In this document: one piece after another, positions 1 to 11,161 of the stretch
How positions within the stretch are numbered: the stretch's first letter is position 1
Layout of the letters: the number at the start of each line of letters is the position of its first letter
Origin: Euryodendron excelsum
Lineage: Eukaryota > Streptophyta > Magnoliopsida > Ericales > Pentaphylacaceae
Assembly: GCA_033060915.1 (NCBI GenBank)
Contig: CM065393.1
Location: 7,098,501 to 7,162,500 of the forward strand
Direction of reading: 5' to 3'
Length of the DNA stretch: 64,000 nt
Notes under the pieces: model-generated
The model's database searches: none
What the model was told of the DNA's origin: nothing
The model's input: the letters and a program-made list of their open reading frames with translations, nothing else
Program-made: the position numbers and the translations under genes

Positions 1-647
1 ACAACTTCTATCAACGCTGGTTGGGTGATCATGGTGGTAAAAATCATATTGGTACCTGGTGCAACACTATTAATCTCCAATCTCTCTAAATCAAGGAGCA
101 AGGGCCGCCAAAAAGTGACAAGACATGTTAGGTTAGCGGTAGATTTCCAACTCAAGGCATTGGCCACCACATTGGCCTTGCCCGGATGGTATTGAATGAG
201 AATGTTGTAGTCCTTGATCAACTCGAGCCATCTTCCCTATCTTATGTTTAGCTCCTTCTATGTGAAAAGGTATTTCAAACTGTTGTGGTCAGTGAAGGTC
301 TCACATGTGAGTCCGTACAAGTAGTGGCACCAAATCTTTAAAGCAAACACCACCACTGCAAATTCAAGATTATGGGTCGAGTAGTTCTTCTCATATGGTC
401 TTAATTGTCTTGAGGCATATGCAATCACCTTACCATGTTGCATTAAGACGTCTCCCAGTCCTCTATGCGAAGTGTCACTGTAGATGGAAAAACTGTCAGT
501 CCCGGTAGGCAAGGCTAGAATTGGTACGGACACCAATCGGTTCTTCAATTCTTGAAAACACTGTTCCCTCTTCTTGTTCCATTCAAATAGTGTGTTCTTT
601 CGAGTGAGCTGTGTTAGAGGAGTTGCAATTTTGGAGAAGTCCTTCAT
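1..647 (-). pseudogene. RNase H relic and start of integrase linker
   Basis: The 647-258 open stretch carries the Ty3/gypsy RNase H: F.WN.....[20 protein letters not shown] (first catalytic Asp), [19 protein letters not shown] (conserved Glu) and [11 protein letters not shown] (second Asp). A stop follows at about 257. From 257 to 1 the reading continues in broken frames, including an [13 protein letters not shown] segment near 160-190, the usual link to the integrase zinc finger. The integrase itself is off the edge. Confidence 0.8.
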
Positions 648-659
648 AAATCTTCAATA

Positions 660-1258
660 ATACCTAACTAAGCCCATAAAACTTTTGACTTCGGTTACAT
701 TCGTCGATTTTGGCCAGTTTATAATGGCTTCCACCTTCAAAGGATCAACGGACACTCCATCCATACTGAAGATGTGTCCCAGAAATGCTACACTTGGCAG
801 TCAAAATTTACACTTTTCAATTTAGCATACAGCCTCCTGTCTCGCAGAGTTTGGAGGACCATCCTCAAGTGGTACTCATGATCTGCATGACTCTTAGATT
901 ACACCAAAATATCATCAATAAACACAACAACAAAGTCTTTAAGAAAGGGTTTGACAACCCGATTCATCAAATCCATGAATGCTGCAGGTGCATTAGTAAC
1001 TCCAAACGGCATAACTAGAAATTCGTAGTGACCATATCTGGTTCAGAAAGCCGTCTTCTCTACATCGCTTGCCTTGACCTTTAGTCGGTGATAACGCAAC
1101 CTTAGGTCAATTTTCAAAAATACTCGTGCTCCCTGTAGTTGATCAAACAAATCATCCACCCTTGACAATGGATACTTATTCTTAATGGTAACCTTGCTCA
1201 ATTCCTTGTAGTCAATGCATAATCTCATGGTTCCATCCCTTTTTTTTACAAATAACAC
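660..1258 (-). pseudogene. Reverse transcriptase relic
   Basis: The 1258-1043 piece has the RT fingers motif [15 protein letters not shown], then [18 protein letters not shown] and the catalytic-aspartate block reduced to [11 protein letters not shown] (the family usually has KIDLRSGYHQ). Downstream to 660 the RT homology continues in other frames with stops. The palm YxDD box falls in the disrupted stretch and was not read in frame. Clearly inactive. Confidence 0.75.
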
Positions 1259-1312
1259 CGGAGCACCCTAAGGTGAGACACTAGGAGGAATGAATCCCTT
1301 TTCTAACAAGTC

Positions 1313-2040
1313 TTAGAGTTGGACCTTCAACTCCTTCAACTCTAAATGGGACATACGGTAAGGAGCTTTGGAAATGGGTCTAGTACCCAGATTAAGGTCA
1401 ATGTGGAACTCAATCTCCCATTCCACCAAAGAACCATGTAGCTCATTAGGAAAGACATTGAGAAATTCCCAAATAACATGGATGTCTTCCAAGGGTGGTG
1501 GGAAAACGTGTGTGTCAAAAACGCTACACAAGAATGCATGATTCCCTTTTTGAATTAAACAACGTGCTGGCATAGATGAAATGGGATAGGGTGGAGGTAC
1601 AACACCAAATCCCTCAAATACAAGCCCTAAATGGGTAGAAGAATGAAACACGACTCGTTTAAGTTCACAATCAATGATAGCACGGTGAGAGGACAACCAA
1701 TCTATTCCTAAGATGACATCAAAGCGGTGGATTTCTAGAAGAATGAGGTTTACAAACATGGGCACATCGTTAACAAGAATTTTAGAAGAATTATAAATCC
1801 TATTACATAACTTTGAATCCCAGATGGCAACGATACTACCAAAGCATAATCAAGAGGTACCGGAGATGTATGCAAGTATTGAGCAAAAAGATATGAGACA
1901 AATGAGTGTGTGGAACCGGAATCAATAAGGACGTGTGCAAGTCAACCACAAATAGGGAGTATACCTGACACTACGGAGTTGGTAGCTGGGGTGTTTCCCA
2001 GTGTAAGTGCGAAAGCTCGGCCTTGCCATGGTTGATTCTC
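1313..2040 (-). pseudogene. Retropepsin-like protease relic and protease-RT linker
   Basis: Minus-strand translation near 1897-1930 gives the aspartic protease active site LIDSGSTHSFV, and 1765 onward gives VILGIDWLSSHRA, the usual second protease block. The open stretch 1765-1313 continues into the linker and the PYRM...L.EL segment that opens chromovirus RT. The catalytic Asp is visible, but frames break between the active-site segment and 1765, and again after 1313. In the family this enzyme cuts the Gag-Pol polyprotein. Confidence 0.7.
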
Positions 2041-2154
2041 CCTTTTATTAGCTATAGATTGCTGAACTGAGGCTAAGGCTGATGATGATGCCCCAGATCC
2101 CTATGCTCTGTTCGTTTTCAGATAGTCCTTCACTTAGTGACCCCTCTAGCCACA

Positions 2155-3064
2155 CCCGTAATAAGCCTTGCTTCCCAAACGACATGCGCCCTAATGCTTC
2201 TTCTGATAATTTTGGCACGTTGGTATCTCACTAGCTATGTTACCTCCTCGGCTAAAGGTATTCCCCCGTGGGGTAGATGAATTCCCCCTAGAAGATCCAG
2301 AACTTTGCCTCCTTGAACTTTGTCCCTTGCCTTGGTCACTTCCCGATCTCTTCTTGTTCTTTTCCTGATATTGGGATATTTCATCATTTGCCCTTTCGGC
2401 GATTGTTGCTTGTTGTACAACTTCTTGATGGGTCTTTAGTCGTAGTATGTCCACCTTGTTGAGGATGTTCCATCGCAATCTTGTCTCAAACTTCCTCACC
2501 TTAAAAGTCTCCGATGACATAATATGTGACGCATATCGCAATAGTTCCATGAATTTGGCATTGTACTCTGCCACAATCATATTCCCTTATGTCAAACCAA
2601 GGAACTCCGTAGTCTTCTGATCTTTGATAGTCTCAGGAAAGTATTCCACATTGAACACCTCTAGAAACCTAGGCCACAACCATAGTGGCTTCGTCGCTTT
2701 CTTCAATTTCCACCAAACAAGTGCAGCTCTCTCAAATGTAAAGGTGGCAAAAGTCACTTTTTGTTCATTTGTGCAAGGTAGCAGCTCGAACACCCTCTCA
2801 ATTCCAAAAAAGCCAAGACTTCGCGACCTTTGGGTCGGGAGTTCCCTAAAAAGTTGGAGGTTTCAATTGTTGAAACTACTTAATGGTAGTATGTGCCACT
2901 ACTTCTCCTCTTGGTGCCTGCGCTGCTGGGTGTTCTGGTGCATTGGCGATAATGCTATGAGTATCTTGGACCACATGGACAAGTCCAGCCAAAATCCTTT
3001 CTATGCGATCAATTCGGTCTTCGGGCTCTCCGGTCCCCCTATAACCACCTCTTCTCGGCAGCAT
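2155..3064 (-). pseudogene. gag relic of the left chromovirus-like element
   Basis: Capsid-like protein in three shifted pieces. The 3064-2876 piece is an N-terminal segment with a short coiled stretch (RIDRIERILAGL). The 2793-2587 piece has the gag core hallmark AALVWWK followed by WPRFLEVFN and YFPE. The 2580-2191 piece has EYNAKFMELLRYA, a basic Ser/Arg/Gly-rich tail, then the start of a zinc knuckle (CQNYQKKH) that decays near 2160. Known role of the family: gag coats the RNA in cytoplasmic particles. No piece is long enough to work. The family match is strong; exact ends are approximate. Confidence 0.75.
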
Positions 3065-3230
3065 AGTTAACTATATGTGCATAAACAAAATGTTAAATAT
3101 TCAACATAGCAATACAAGTATTACACCTTGGCATGTCATTATACACATAGTTTACATATATACGCGCATAGCACATACTCAAGTCAAACCTAGAATTCTA
3201 TCTAGACTCGACTTAATATTACGGTGTCAA

Positions 3231-3248
3231 CTTATAACTCTGATACCA
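3231..3248 (-). other. Primer-binding site, tRNA initiator-Met type
   Basis: The minus strand reads TGGTATCAGAG followed by TTATAAG, matching the usual complement of the 3' end of initiator tRNA-Met (TGGTATCAGAGC) over the first 11 bases. It lies just inside the LTR end, as required for minus-strand DNA priming. Confidence 0.8.
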
Positions 3249-3251
3249 CGC

Positions 3252-5656
3252 TGTCACACCCTACCACCCAGCCTATACGGATTTAGGGTACATGACCGGC
3301 TAGTAGCAAGGCTACTCAAGGCCACATTACATAAATTGATTGATTACTTGTGTATAATCATTTAGAATGATGCATAATTGTGAAAAATAAAATTTTTGAT
3401 AACTTGAAAACATAATCTATGTCATACATGGCAGAGCTGTGTCTAATCCAAAACATAACATACATATGGGCCTAATCGAGGCCCACCAAGGTTATAACAT
3501 TTATACCATTACAAAACATTGGGGTCTAGCCCTTAAACATATTACAAAACATAGGCCCATGGGCCATAGCTCAAGATCCATATATGGCCTCGTTCTAAGG
3601 CCTCCCGGATTGGCTACCTGAAAACCATTTGAGAAAACGTAAGCTAATGCTTAGTGAATGACAATTATGCATAAGCCAGAAAATATCATGGACTAGCAAT
3701 TATATCCAACGTATAAAACTAGACAACCATTTATGCATAAGGATATAAACTTTTAAACGTACAAAGTGGATGCTTGGAATTCATAGGTAACGTAAACATC
3801 ATTTGAACGTTTCAACATTTCAAAACATGGTATCGTAAGAAGAGATGCAACTTAACATTATTCTTGATATAGCATTTCATAGCTTATCATAAAGTATTTG
3901 AACATATCATGGTTCCCGGTTTAAAACATAAGTGTGCTACAACCCGACATATGAGCTAGGCTCCATAGTAACCTTGTAGGTCATACTAAGGCTCTTTAGG
4001 CCAAGGACGTCTCCTAACATAAATAGTTTATTTCATGTCCCTTATTGTAGGACTATCAGGCTAGATTAAGGTCTTTCCACGAGAAGACCACCCGAGTTGG
4101 CACCATACATTGGAAACTTAGCATATCTTTTATTTAAACATTATAGTCCATGGTTTTCATTCATAACATAAATATAACTTGCATGCATTTGAGATATGAC
4201 ATTTATAATTAAACAAAACATTGATGCATTAAAATATATGGAAAACATTCATGATATAGAAGTGAGCTTAAAACATTTGAAAAATAATAGAGTTTTACTC
4301 ATGGTATATCGTTACTCACCACTATCCAATGAATGAGTGTTAAACAAGGTGTTCCTACACAAAATGCACATAGAAGTATAGAAACATCAATACAAGATTT
4401 TAAGGCAAAGTGGTAACACATAAATCGAGACTAAGCACATAAGTCTCCCAATCCCGACTCATCAACACCTCACTCTCACAACGGAAGAACGATACTAATC
4501 TCAAGGGTAAAACCCTAACATAAAACGAGAACATAAAGTTGAGGGTGAAGAAGTTGGGCCTCGTGAAATACGGGCTAATATTTTGGAAAACAAGATTTTC
4601 GGCATAAACTTGGGTAAATTTTAAAACCCAATATCTCAAAATTTATAAGGAGTTAGGGTACAAACTTTACAAGGATGAAAAGGTATATGAGTCTACTATC
4701 TAACACTTTAAACAGTGCTTAAAACTAAGTTTTCTAGAGCAAGTTGTGACTAAATTGCAAAACAAGCTCAAAAAGATCCAACGATTTGAACACCCAAATA
4801 GGTCGTTTGAACAGTAGGCCAAAAATGGCCAACCAAGAAAAACATGCTCTCTGGCCATTTGAATGCCCAGATGGGCTGTTCGAACGCCAGGCCAAAAATG
4901 GGGGTTCTTGCCCAGGGCTGTTCGAACGCCCACCTGGGCCGTTCGAATGCCAAGCCACTTGCCCCACTATTCGAACGCCTTTGCTGCGTAGCAGCAGAAA
5001 TTCAAACAAAAAACTCTCCAATCTCTATCAAAATGCAACCAAACTCTCCTGACCACAAAAGAACTTGAAAGAGAACCCAAGAACATCACAACAACTCAAA
5101 ATAGGGAAGAAAGAACAACCAAAACGAAGGGATCTAGAGAAAGAATTTGAAACCCTAACATGTTCTCAAATTGGGGGTTTTCTCAACCCTAACCCCAACC
5201 CTCAACAATGAGCTTCAAGCTCCCTAAATCAAAGTGATTGGGACCCACGGGTCCCCCCAAACTCAACAACAACACTCCTAGATGCATATACACAATTACT
5301 CAACAAGATGGATAAATATACATACAAAATTACAAGGGTGAAGGCTTACCTCTTTTCAAGCTTGGTTAAGTCTTCAAATGGCTTCAATCTCTTCCTTCAC
5401 CTCTCCTTCAAACTCTTCTTTCCTCAATCTCCCCTTCTCTCTTTCTCTCTCTCTAAACCGGTTGTGTGTATGTATACATGAGTGTATAAGAGTGACACAC
5501 ATGGGAATAATCTTATGTCTCATCCCATGGGCTTAAGTTACAACACAAACTCTTATTGGTCATTTTTTACCCAAGTGATGTAATAACTAACATTAAAAAA
5601 TTACAAACACTAGAAATTCACATCAATTTAAATAAATAGAGGTCTGGGATATTACA
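3252..5656 (-). repeat. 5' LTR (about 2.4 kb) of the left chromovirus-like element
   Basis: On the plus strand it starts TGTCACACCC at 3252 and ends GGGATATTACA at 5656, so in element orientation it runs TGTAATATCCC to GGGTGTGACA with TG/CA ends. The inner end sits 3 bases from a tRNA-Met type primer-binding site, which fixes that boundary. A palindromic unit array lies at 4783-4990. The partner LTR is outside the window, so the outer end rests on the TG...CA form and the abrupt change of sequence at 5657. Confidence 0.8.
4783..4990. repeat. Degenerate array of TTCGAACG palindromic units in the LTR
   Basis: Five or six units of roughly 30-50 bp, each built on TTCGAACGCC or TTTGAACG followed by CCAGATGGGC or CCACCTGGGC. 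The core TTCGAA is a perfect palindrome and the flanks are partly self-complementary. It lies inside the LTR; placing it in U3 or R is inference. Confidence 0.65.
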
Positions 5657-5954
5657 TTGATAGGTTACCCCGAAACTTTTGAGACATTTTTATTTTTATT
5701 TTTTTAGTTCTCCTACGGTAAACACTTCTAAAACCTAACGGCTTCTATGTAATGGGTATAGATTCTTTTGGAAGTGGTCATAATTACAACTCAAATTGCG
5801 GTTTCTACAGCCTTCTCTATGAGATCAATTGGCTCCACTATGGGAGAGTAAGGGCTTTGAAAATGACCTAAATGGTTGTGGTTGTAACCTCAACCAATGC
5901 TTTTATCAATAAATTCTTTTATTTTATAGCTCAGAATGCTTTTATTTTAACACC
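5657..5954. other. Spacer between two retroelements
   Basis: About 300 bases between the outer end of the left LTR and the Athila-like target duplication. AT-rich with a T-run at 5698-5706. I see no coding, repeat or RNA signal. Confidence 0.5.
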
Positions 5955-7068
5955 TGCTATGATTCACTTCTAAATGTACACTCAAGAGCAAGTGGTCATG
6001 TTGTAGTTTTACCGGTAAGGATTGGTTATCGTACTGCCAAGGGATCTACAACAATATAGTTGTAAGCACAACAACAATATTGCTTACAACAATATAGTTG
6101 TAAGCAAAAGCAAGTTAACACACAATTAAATTCAATTGCAAAATAGGAGAAAATCAACCATAAGTAATCAAAATAAGACTGAAAATCTTTTGGGGGTTTT
6201 GAGTTGGTTGGTGAACTACACTAAACAATTGACATGGAAAGTAAATGACAATTAACACTAAACTAAAGGAATTAAAGCGACTTGACTCTACTACTTAGAA
6301 CACTATGAATTGACAATGAATCAAATAATACTTCATGAACATTAACTACTAGAAAGAGAAATTAGAGAAGAAATCAATTCAACCTAATTGAAGTATATTC
6401 AATCAAAGCAAACAACAAGAAATTCAAGTAGAGATAAAAATGAATTGGATGCAATTGATTCAACTCATCAATTCATGCAATGGAATTTGTAGAGAGTCCA
6501 ATTTGACTCAAATTAAGGATCCCTTCCATGGAACCTTGATTTGGAAGATATGGCTATGAAAACCTTGATTTGTTCTATAATTGGAGTTAGATTCATAAGG
6601 AATTATTGTTCCTTGAGAGAAAATCACAAGTTCATAAACCATGATTATAATCCCAAGAGTTTTAAGTGAGAATCAACTCAAATTAGAGAAGAATAAACAA
6701 ATCTAAATATATTCAATCAAGATCATGAACTTCCCTTCAAATCCCATGCAATCCTTGATGAATCTTCGTAGTTGCATCCAATTGAGAAGCTTAGTTGGCC
6801 ATTTCCATGAAGATAAGCATGTAAAAGATGAAAGAAAGCATGAATAACAATAGATCTGGAACTTAATTGCTGCGATTGAGTGTTTGGCTTTAAGAAAAAT
6901 GAAAAAAATATGCAAATAAAGTTAAGGAGAATACAAGAACTAAGACTTTAAGACTTTTTCTCTTTAAAAACTATCTTAAAAGCTCTCCAAAATAACTCTC
7001 CCCCTCCAAAATCATCATACTTTTCCTTTTATAGCCCACATGGTGCGGCCAAAATAGATACAAAAATG

Positions 7069-7077
7069 TATTTATAA
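7069..7077 (-). promoter_or_regulatory. Candidate TATA box of the 3' LTR
   Basis: The minus strand reads TATAAATAC here, immediately downstream (in element direction) of the palindromic array. This would place the array in U3 as an upstream element. Sequence match only. Confidence 0.35.
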
Positions 7078-7093
7078 TTCAATTACAAAACCC

Positions 7094-7395
7094 AGCGTCA
7101 GGACGACTGAAAATAGCATCCTGACGCTATTGTAAATTGCTTGGCCTTAATACCTCTGATCATCAGGAAGGTGAAATGGATCGTCCTAACACTAACCTTT
7201 TTCTTCTGGGCTTCATTCCTTATGAGTGTCAGGACGGTTGAATGTAGCATTTTGACGCTATGCCATTTTGGGGTCAAACAAGCTCTCTGATCGTTAGGAT
7301 AGTAGTCAGGAGCGTCTAAACGCTAGGCTATTCTCTTTGGCTATGAACTCTCTGAGCGTCAAGAGGCTAAAATCCTTCGTCATGACGCTAATATA
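7094..7395. repeat. Tandem array of CGTCAGGACG...CATCCTGACGCTA units
   Basis: About five degenerate units of 60-70 bp. Each pairs a left half like CGTCAGGACG with a right half like CATCCTGACGCTA, about 15-25 bases apart and able to fold back on each other. Similar arrays occur at 48575-48800 (partner LTR) and 40503-40735. Confidence 0.7.
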
Positions 7396-7571
7396 TTTTG
7401 ACACACTTTCCATTTATGCCCCTTCCTTGGCCTTCTTAGCTAGATAACCTACAAAAAGTAACAAAACCTAGCAACATGAAAATATTATGTGAAAAGAGCT
7501 TATTTATAAGGAACTTAACATTAACAAAGCCCAAAATCAAGGGCTTAGATTACAATTTTAAAGTGTAATCA

Positions 7572-7585
7572 CAACCCCTAAATTA
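7572..7585 (-). other. Polypurine tract of the Athila-like element
   Basis: The minus strand reads AATTTAGGGGTTG directly upstream of the 3' LTR start, preceded by a TGCCAGAGACTAGCAAAG-like stretch. It resembles the AATTTGGGGGT tract usual in Athila elements. It primes plus-strand DNA synthesis in the family. Confidence 0.65.
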
Positions 7586-9340
7586 AACTTTGCTAGTCTC
7601 TGGCAAAATACTTCAACTAAAGTAACAAAATATAGTCTCCACTTTTGAGGGAATCCTTGCATTTAGCCTGTGCAACAAGCCTTTGAACCCCTAGTGGACG
7701 AGTGGTGTCTCGTGAGAGTTTTCAATGACGACACCCACAAATGTCGAGCCATGATTATCAATCAAGAACTTAAGATAGTATTAGAGAAATGCATGGATAT
7801 AGATTACCACACTCTTAATACTTCACCTCTAATCACAGTGTAAGTAATAGTATGTTAACGAAAGCATTAACGTAAGGTTCAATGTGTGTATGTGTGCGAA
7901 ACCATGCAATGAGTTCCAATTGAGCTCACTTACACAAACGCACCCTTAGAGCTCTGATCCAAGTACTTACCGGACATATACTTAAAAGCAAAATCGTCAC
8001 AAGGTTCCTCTCATCGGAATGCTCCAGGATAGAGTAAATGTAACAAACATGCAAAAGAGCAATTCACAATAGCACAAAACAAATTAAATATAAGTGTATC
8101 AACATTGGCATGACTTCATGAAGGAATGTTCATATCTCTAACATTAGTATTCATAATCAACAAGGACTGTCTTGCATTCAATTGAGATCTCAATGAAAAC
8201 CGTGTCAAGGATCAGTTAGGGCTTTCTAAAGGTTAGCTAATGAAGGTTAAAAAGAGACGCAAGCAATGAGAAAAGAATGTATACCGAGAACATCATAAAT
8301 GTGATCAAGGCTTTTTTCCTTAATTCCCCAAATTTTACTTTTATGTTCACACATCTTTGTCTTCATTAAGATTACAACTCCACCTTCAAATCACCCCATA
8401 ACCTTTTCATATGTTTCACACCCTTTTTTTTTTCTTTCTTCTTCTTTCTTTTAGTTGTTCTAAGTAGAAGGATATGACCATGTTTTTTAAAAATTTCTCT
8501 ATGTTTTCAGCAAAAGCACCATGACCTAGCCCCTATATTTCCAAGGGCTCCTTTATCCTTGCAATGTGCACCCTTCCCAAACCATTTCAACACTTAACCA
8601 CGCCTTAAGTAAGATCACACATAAAAGCAAAGGCAAAGGTAATATAGTTATCAAAGGGAATGAAAAATGTCAAAACTCTGAGGCTCAAATAAAGAAACAA
8701 GGCCTAACATCACGTCCTCAACAACCATGGGCTAGGCCTCAAATGAACACAATTGTCAAAGATAATAGCAATTGTCAAGCATACAAACCAAATTCAAATG
8801 CAATGAAGTCATTGAATATGAACTGAACCAAAAATTCCTTCTTGAGTGAGCGTAATTTTCTTTTCCACAAAGGGTATAGGGCTCTAAAACTCACTAGGCA
8901 TAGATCACCACTCATCTTAGGACATGGATGTACAAGATAACATAATGAGATTATAAAGCATAATTCGTGTTCAAAAACTGTACTCCCCTTGACAGAAATG
9001 CAATCATGATAACACATTGCAACATATCTAGACCATAACATAAAATGCTCATCGTGTCATAACTACACCTCATGCATCAATCTAATCATCCTAAAGTTGA
9101 TGATTGATTCTCATGATCAAGTCATGGGTTCTCATATGGATATCCAGACAGCCACCATGCAAAAGAGATGACATATGTGGTTCAAGCACAATGGAAGCTG
9201 AAAATAAAGCAATAGTAGAATGGGTACGTACCACGTGATACTTTCAACCTCTACCAAAATTTTTACCTCTTTCCTTGGAAGCTGGGATATACTGTTGAGA
9301 TAACTCACCATGCAAAAGAGGGTTGACAATAAAAAAGTAA
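7586..9340 (-). other. Non-coding 3' region of the Athila-like element
   Basis: About 1.75 kb between the polypurine tract and the first sequence of the inserted Tat-like block. No open frame longer than 90 codons looks like a protein. Athila elements have a long region between integrase and 3' LTR (family knowledge), so this is assigned by position. The right boundary is approximate; a short AT microsatellite at 9345-9363 marks the change. Confidence 0.45.
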
Positions 9341-9413
9341 TCATAATATATATGTATATATATAATCAAACCCAAACAAAGCCAAAAAAGATTATCCAAA
9401 ATAGAGTTGGGGG

Positions 9414-9475
9414 GATTTCAACAGATGATGGTTGCAGATCCCATGACCAAAGCATTGACATGGGATCTGCAATTA
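9414..9475 (+). pseudogene. Short Ty1/copia-like RNase H fragment with a perfect hairpin
   Basis: Translation gives GISTDD in one frame and MVADPMTKAL in the next, which together resemble the end of copia RNase H (ISTxDMxADPLTKAL is usual). Laid over it is a perfect inverted repeat: 14-base arms at 9432-9445 and 9459-9472 around a 13-base loop. A related stretch occurs on the minus strand at 28563-28625. Too short for a firm call. Confidence 0.4.
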
Positions 9476-9594
9476 TCGTGTTTGAAGAAAACTCTTTGTG
9501 CTTCTACAAACTTAAGTTGTTTCTCTCTCACACTCTCTATGTATAGGACTCTCTATATATAGGATCCTCTAACTTATGCAGGAGTGAACATCTT

Positions 9595-10060
9595 CTCCAG
9601 TTTCTCGAGCTTTGTCCTTCAAAAGCTCCGTTTTTCAAAATCTTGGGTTTTCAAGCTTTCGCCTCAAAAAGCAGAACTTTCAAAATTTTGGATTTTCTAG
9701 CTTTCAGAAAGCTTGGCTTTCCAAAATTTTTGGGTTTTCTGAGCTTTCTCCTTCAAAAGCTCCATTTTCAAAACATATTCTCGAGTTTCTTAAGCTTTTT
9801 CCTTCAAAAGTTTCATTTTAAAAAATCTCAAGTTTTCTAGCTTTTGCCTCAAAAAGCCTAGCTTTCTGAAATTTTTGGGTTTCTCAAGCTTTCTTCTTCA
9901 AAAGCTCAATTTTTCAAAATATCTTCTCAGGTTTCTCAAGCTTTTTCCTTCAAAAGCTCATTTTTTTTTAAAATCTTGGGTTTTCTAGTTTTTGCCTCAA
10001 AAAGTCTAACTTTCAAAGATTCAATTTTTCAAGCTTTTATCTCAAAAAGCCCTGTTTAAA
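9595..10060 (+). repeat. Tandem array, about 55-60 bp units (3' UTR type)
   Basis: Repeated pattern of CTCAAGCTTTTTCCTTCAAAAGCTC followed by a TTTTCAAAATCTTGGGTTTTC-like half, about eight degenerate copies. Shares the GAGCTT core with the neighbouring 32-bp array, so one may derive from the other. Open frames across it are by-products of the repeat. Confidence 0.7.
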
Positions 10061-10079
10061 AAAAAAACAAAAAAACTTT

Positions 10080-10855
10080 TGGCTTTCCCAGCTTTCTCTG
10101 AAAAAACAGATTGGGTTTTAGAGCTTCTTCTAAAAAAGCGGATTGGGTATCCGAGCCTTCTCTAAAAAATATATATAAATAACAAAAAAAAAAAAGATTG
10201 GATTTCAGTGATTCCTCCAAAAAAACATAATGGGTTTCAGAGTTTCCTCCGGAAAAGCATATAAGGTTTCACAGCTTCCCCCGAAAAAGCAGTTTGGATT
10301 TTCGAGCTTCCTCCAAAAAAAAAAAAAAACAAATTGGGCTTTAGAGCTTCCTTCAAAAAAGCAGATTGGGTTTTCAAGCTTCCTTCGAAAAAGTAGATTA
10401 GGTTTCAGAGCTTCCTCCTAAAAAGTAGATTAGGTTTTCGAGCTTCCTTCGAAAAAGTATATCGACTTTTCAAGCTTCCACCGAAAAAGCAGATTGGGTT
10501 TTCAAACTTCCTCTAAAAAAGCAAATTGGGTTTCTAAGCTTCCTCTGAAAAAGCAGATTGGGTTTTCGAGCTTCTACCAAAAAAACAGATTGGGTTTACA
10601 AGCTTCCTCCGAAAAATCAGATCGGGTTTCTGAGCTTCCTTCAAAAAAGCAGATTAGGTTTCCAAGCTTCCTCCGAAAAAGCAGATTAAGTTTTAGAGCT
10701 TCCTTCAAAAAAGCAGATTGAGTTTTTAAGCATCTTCCGAAAAAGCAAATTGGGTTTCAGAGCTTCGTTCGAAAAAGCAAATTGAATTTTTGAGCTTCCT
10801 TCGAAAAAGTAGATTAATTTCCGAGCTTTTTCTTCAAAAGCAAATATCAACCTTG
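10080..10855 (+). repeat. Tandem array, 32-bp units
   Basis: About 22 copies of a 32-bp unit: GAGCTTCCTCCGAAAAAGCA followed by GATTGGGTTTTC. Spacing between successive AGCTTC cores is mostly 32-33 bases, with a longer poly-A expansion at 10315-10329. As 32 is not a multiple of 3, each frame cycles through the unit, giving Lys/Ser/Phe-rich open frames that are not genes. Confidence 0.8.
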
Positions 10856-10856
10856 A

Positions 10857-11050
10857 ACCTCCCTAGAGGAGCAATATTCCGCGAGATGGAACATTAGTTT
10901 AAGAAGAATCTGTTTTCAAAAATCTATTTTAACCTCCCCAGAGGATGCACCCTTCCGCCAAATGGAACGTTAGTGTCCAAATATCAGCTCTAAACCTTCT
11001 TAGAGGAATATCATTCCACCAAACGGAATGTCGGGTTCGAAATAACTTAC
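10857..11050 (+). repeat. Three copies of a 63-74 bp unit
   Basis: Units start at about 10857, 10931 and 10994 with ACCTCCCTAGAGG-like words followed by ATTCCGCCAAATGGAACGTTAG-like words (TTCC...GGAA is palindromic). This is the third repeat type in the same 3' UTR. Confidence 0.6.
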
Positions 11051-11137
11051 ACTCCAAAATTCTTCAACTCCGGTCCCTCCGATTGCCTCTCAGTCAACAT
11101 GGGATCCTTCCTTTTTTTTATTTTCTGCCTTTGACAA

Positions 11138-11161
11138 GTAAAGATAGAAAAAGAGAGGCAG
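11138..11161 (+). other. Polypurine tract before the T2 LTR
   Basis: An almost pure purine stretch (GTAAAGATAGAAAAAGAGAG then GCAG) directly before the LTR start. This identifies the LTR as a 3' LTR of a plus-strand element and fits the 3' UTR arrays on its left. Confidence 0.55.

Larger units (their letters stand above)
1..5656 (-). mobile_element. Ty3/gypsy chromovirus-like LTR retrotransposon, 5' half, decayed
   Basis: Read on the minus strand the order is LTR (5656 to 3252), primer-binding site, gag, protease, reverse transcriptase and RNase H, then the start of the integrase linker at the window edge. This is the Ty3/gypsy order. The sequence resembles the Tekay/Del chromovirus clade (family knowledge), but the integrase and any chromodomain lie outside the window, so the clade is an inference. 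Every domain is broken by stops or frameshifts, so the copy is dead. The 3' LTR and left target duplication are off the edge. Confidence 0.85.
5960..7571 (-). repeat. 3' LTR of the Athila-like element (1.6 kb)
   Basis: Plus-strand ends TGATTCACTT...GTGTAATCA, so in element orientation TGATTACAC...AAGTGAATCA with a 5-base terminal inverted repeat. It aligns with 47817-48981 over most of its length; the second copy lacks about 390 bp near 48543 (present here around 6740-7120) and a short stretch near 48308. The 7094-7395 stretch is a palindromic-unit array. Confidence 0.75.

Noticed and set aside
2624..3070. Plus-strand 148-codon open frame
   Set aside because: Antisense of the gag relic.
7094..7395. 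CRISPR-like array of short repeats with spacers
   Set aside because: Units are degenerate, lie inside an LTR of a plant retroelement and are duplicated in the partner LTR.
9612..10721. Open frames of 60-78 codons rich in Ser, Phe, Lys
   Set aside because: They are translations of the 32-bp and 57-bp tandem repeats; the units are not multiples of three and all frames give similar strings.
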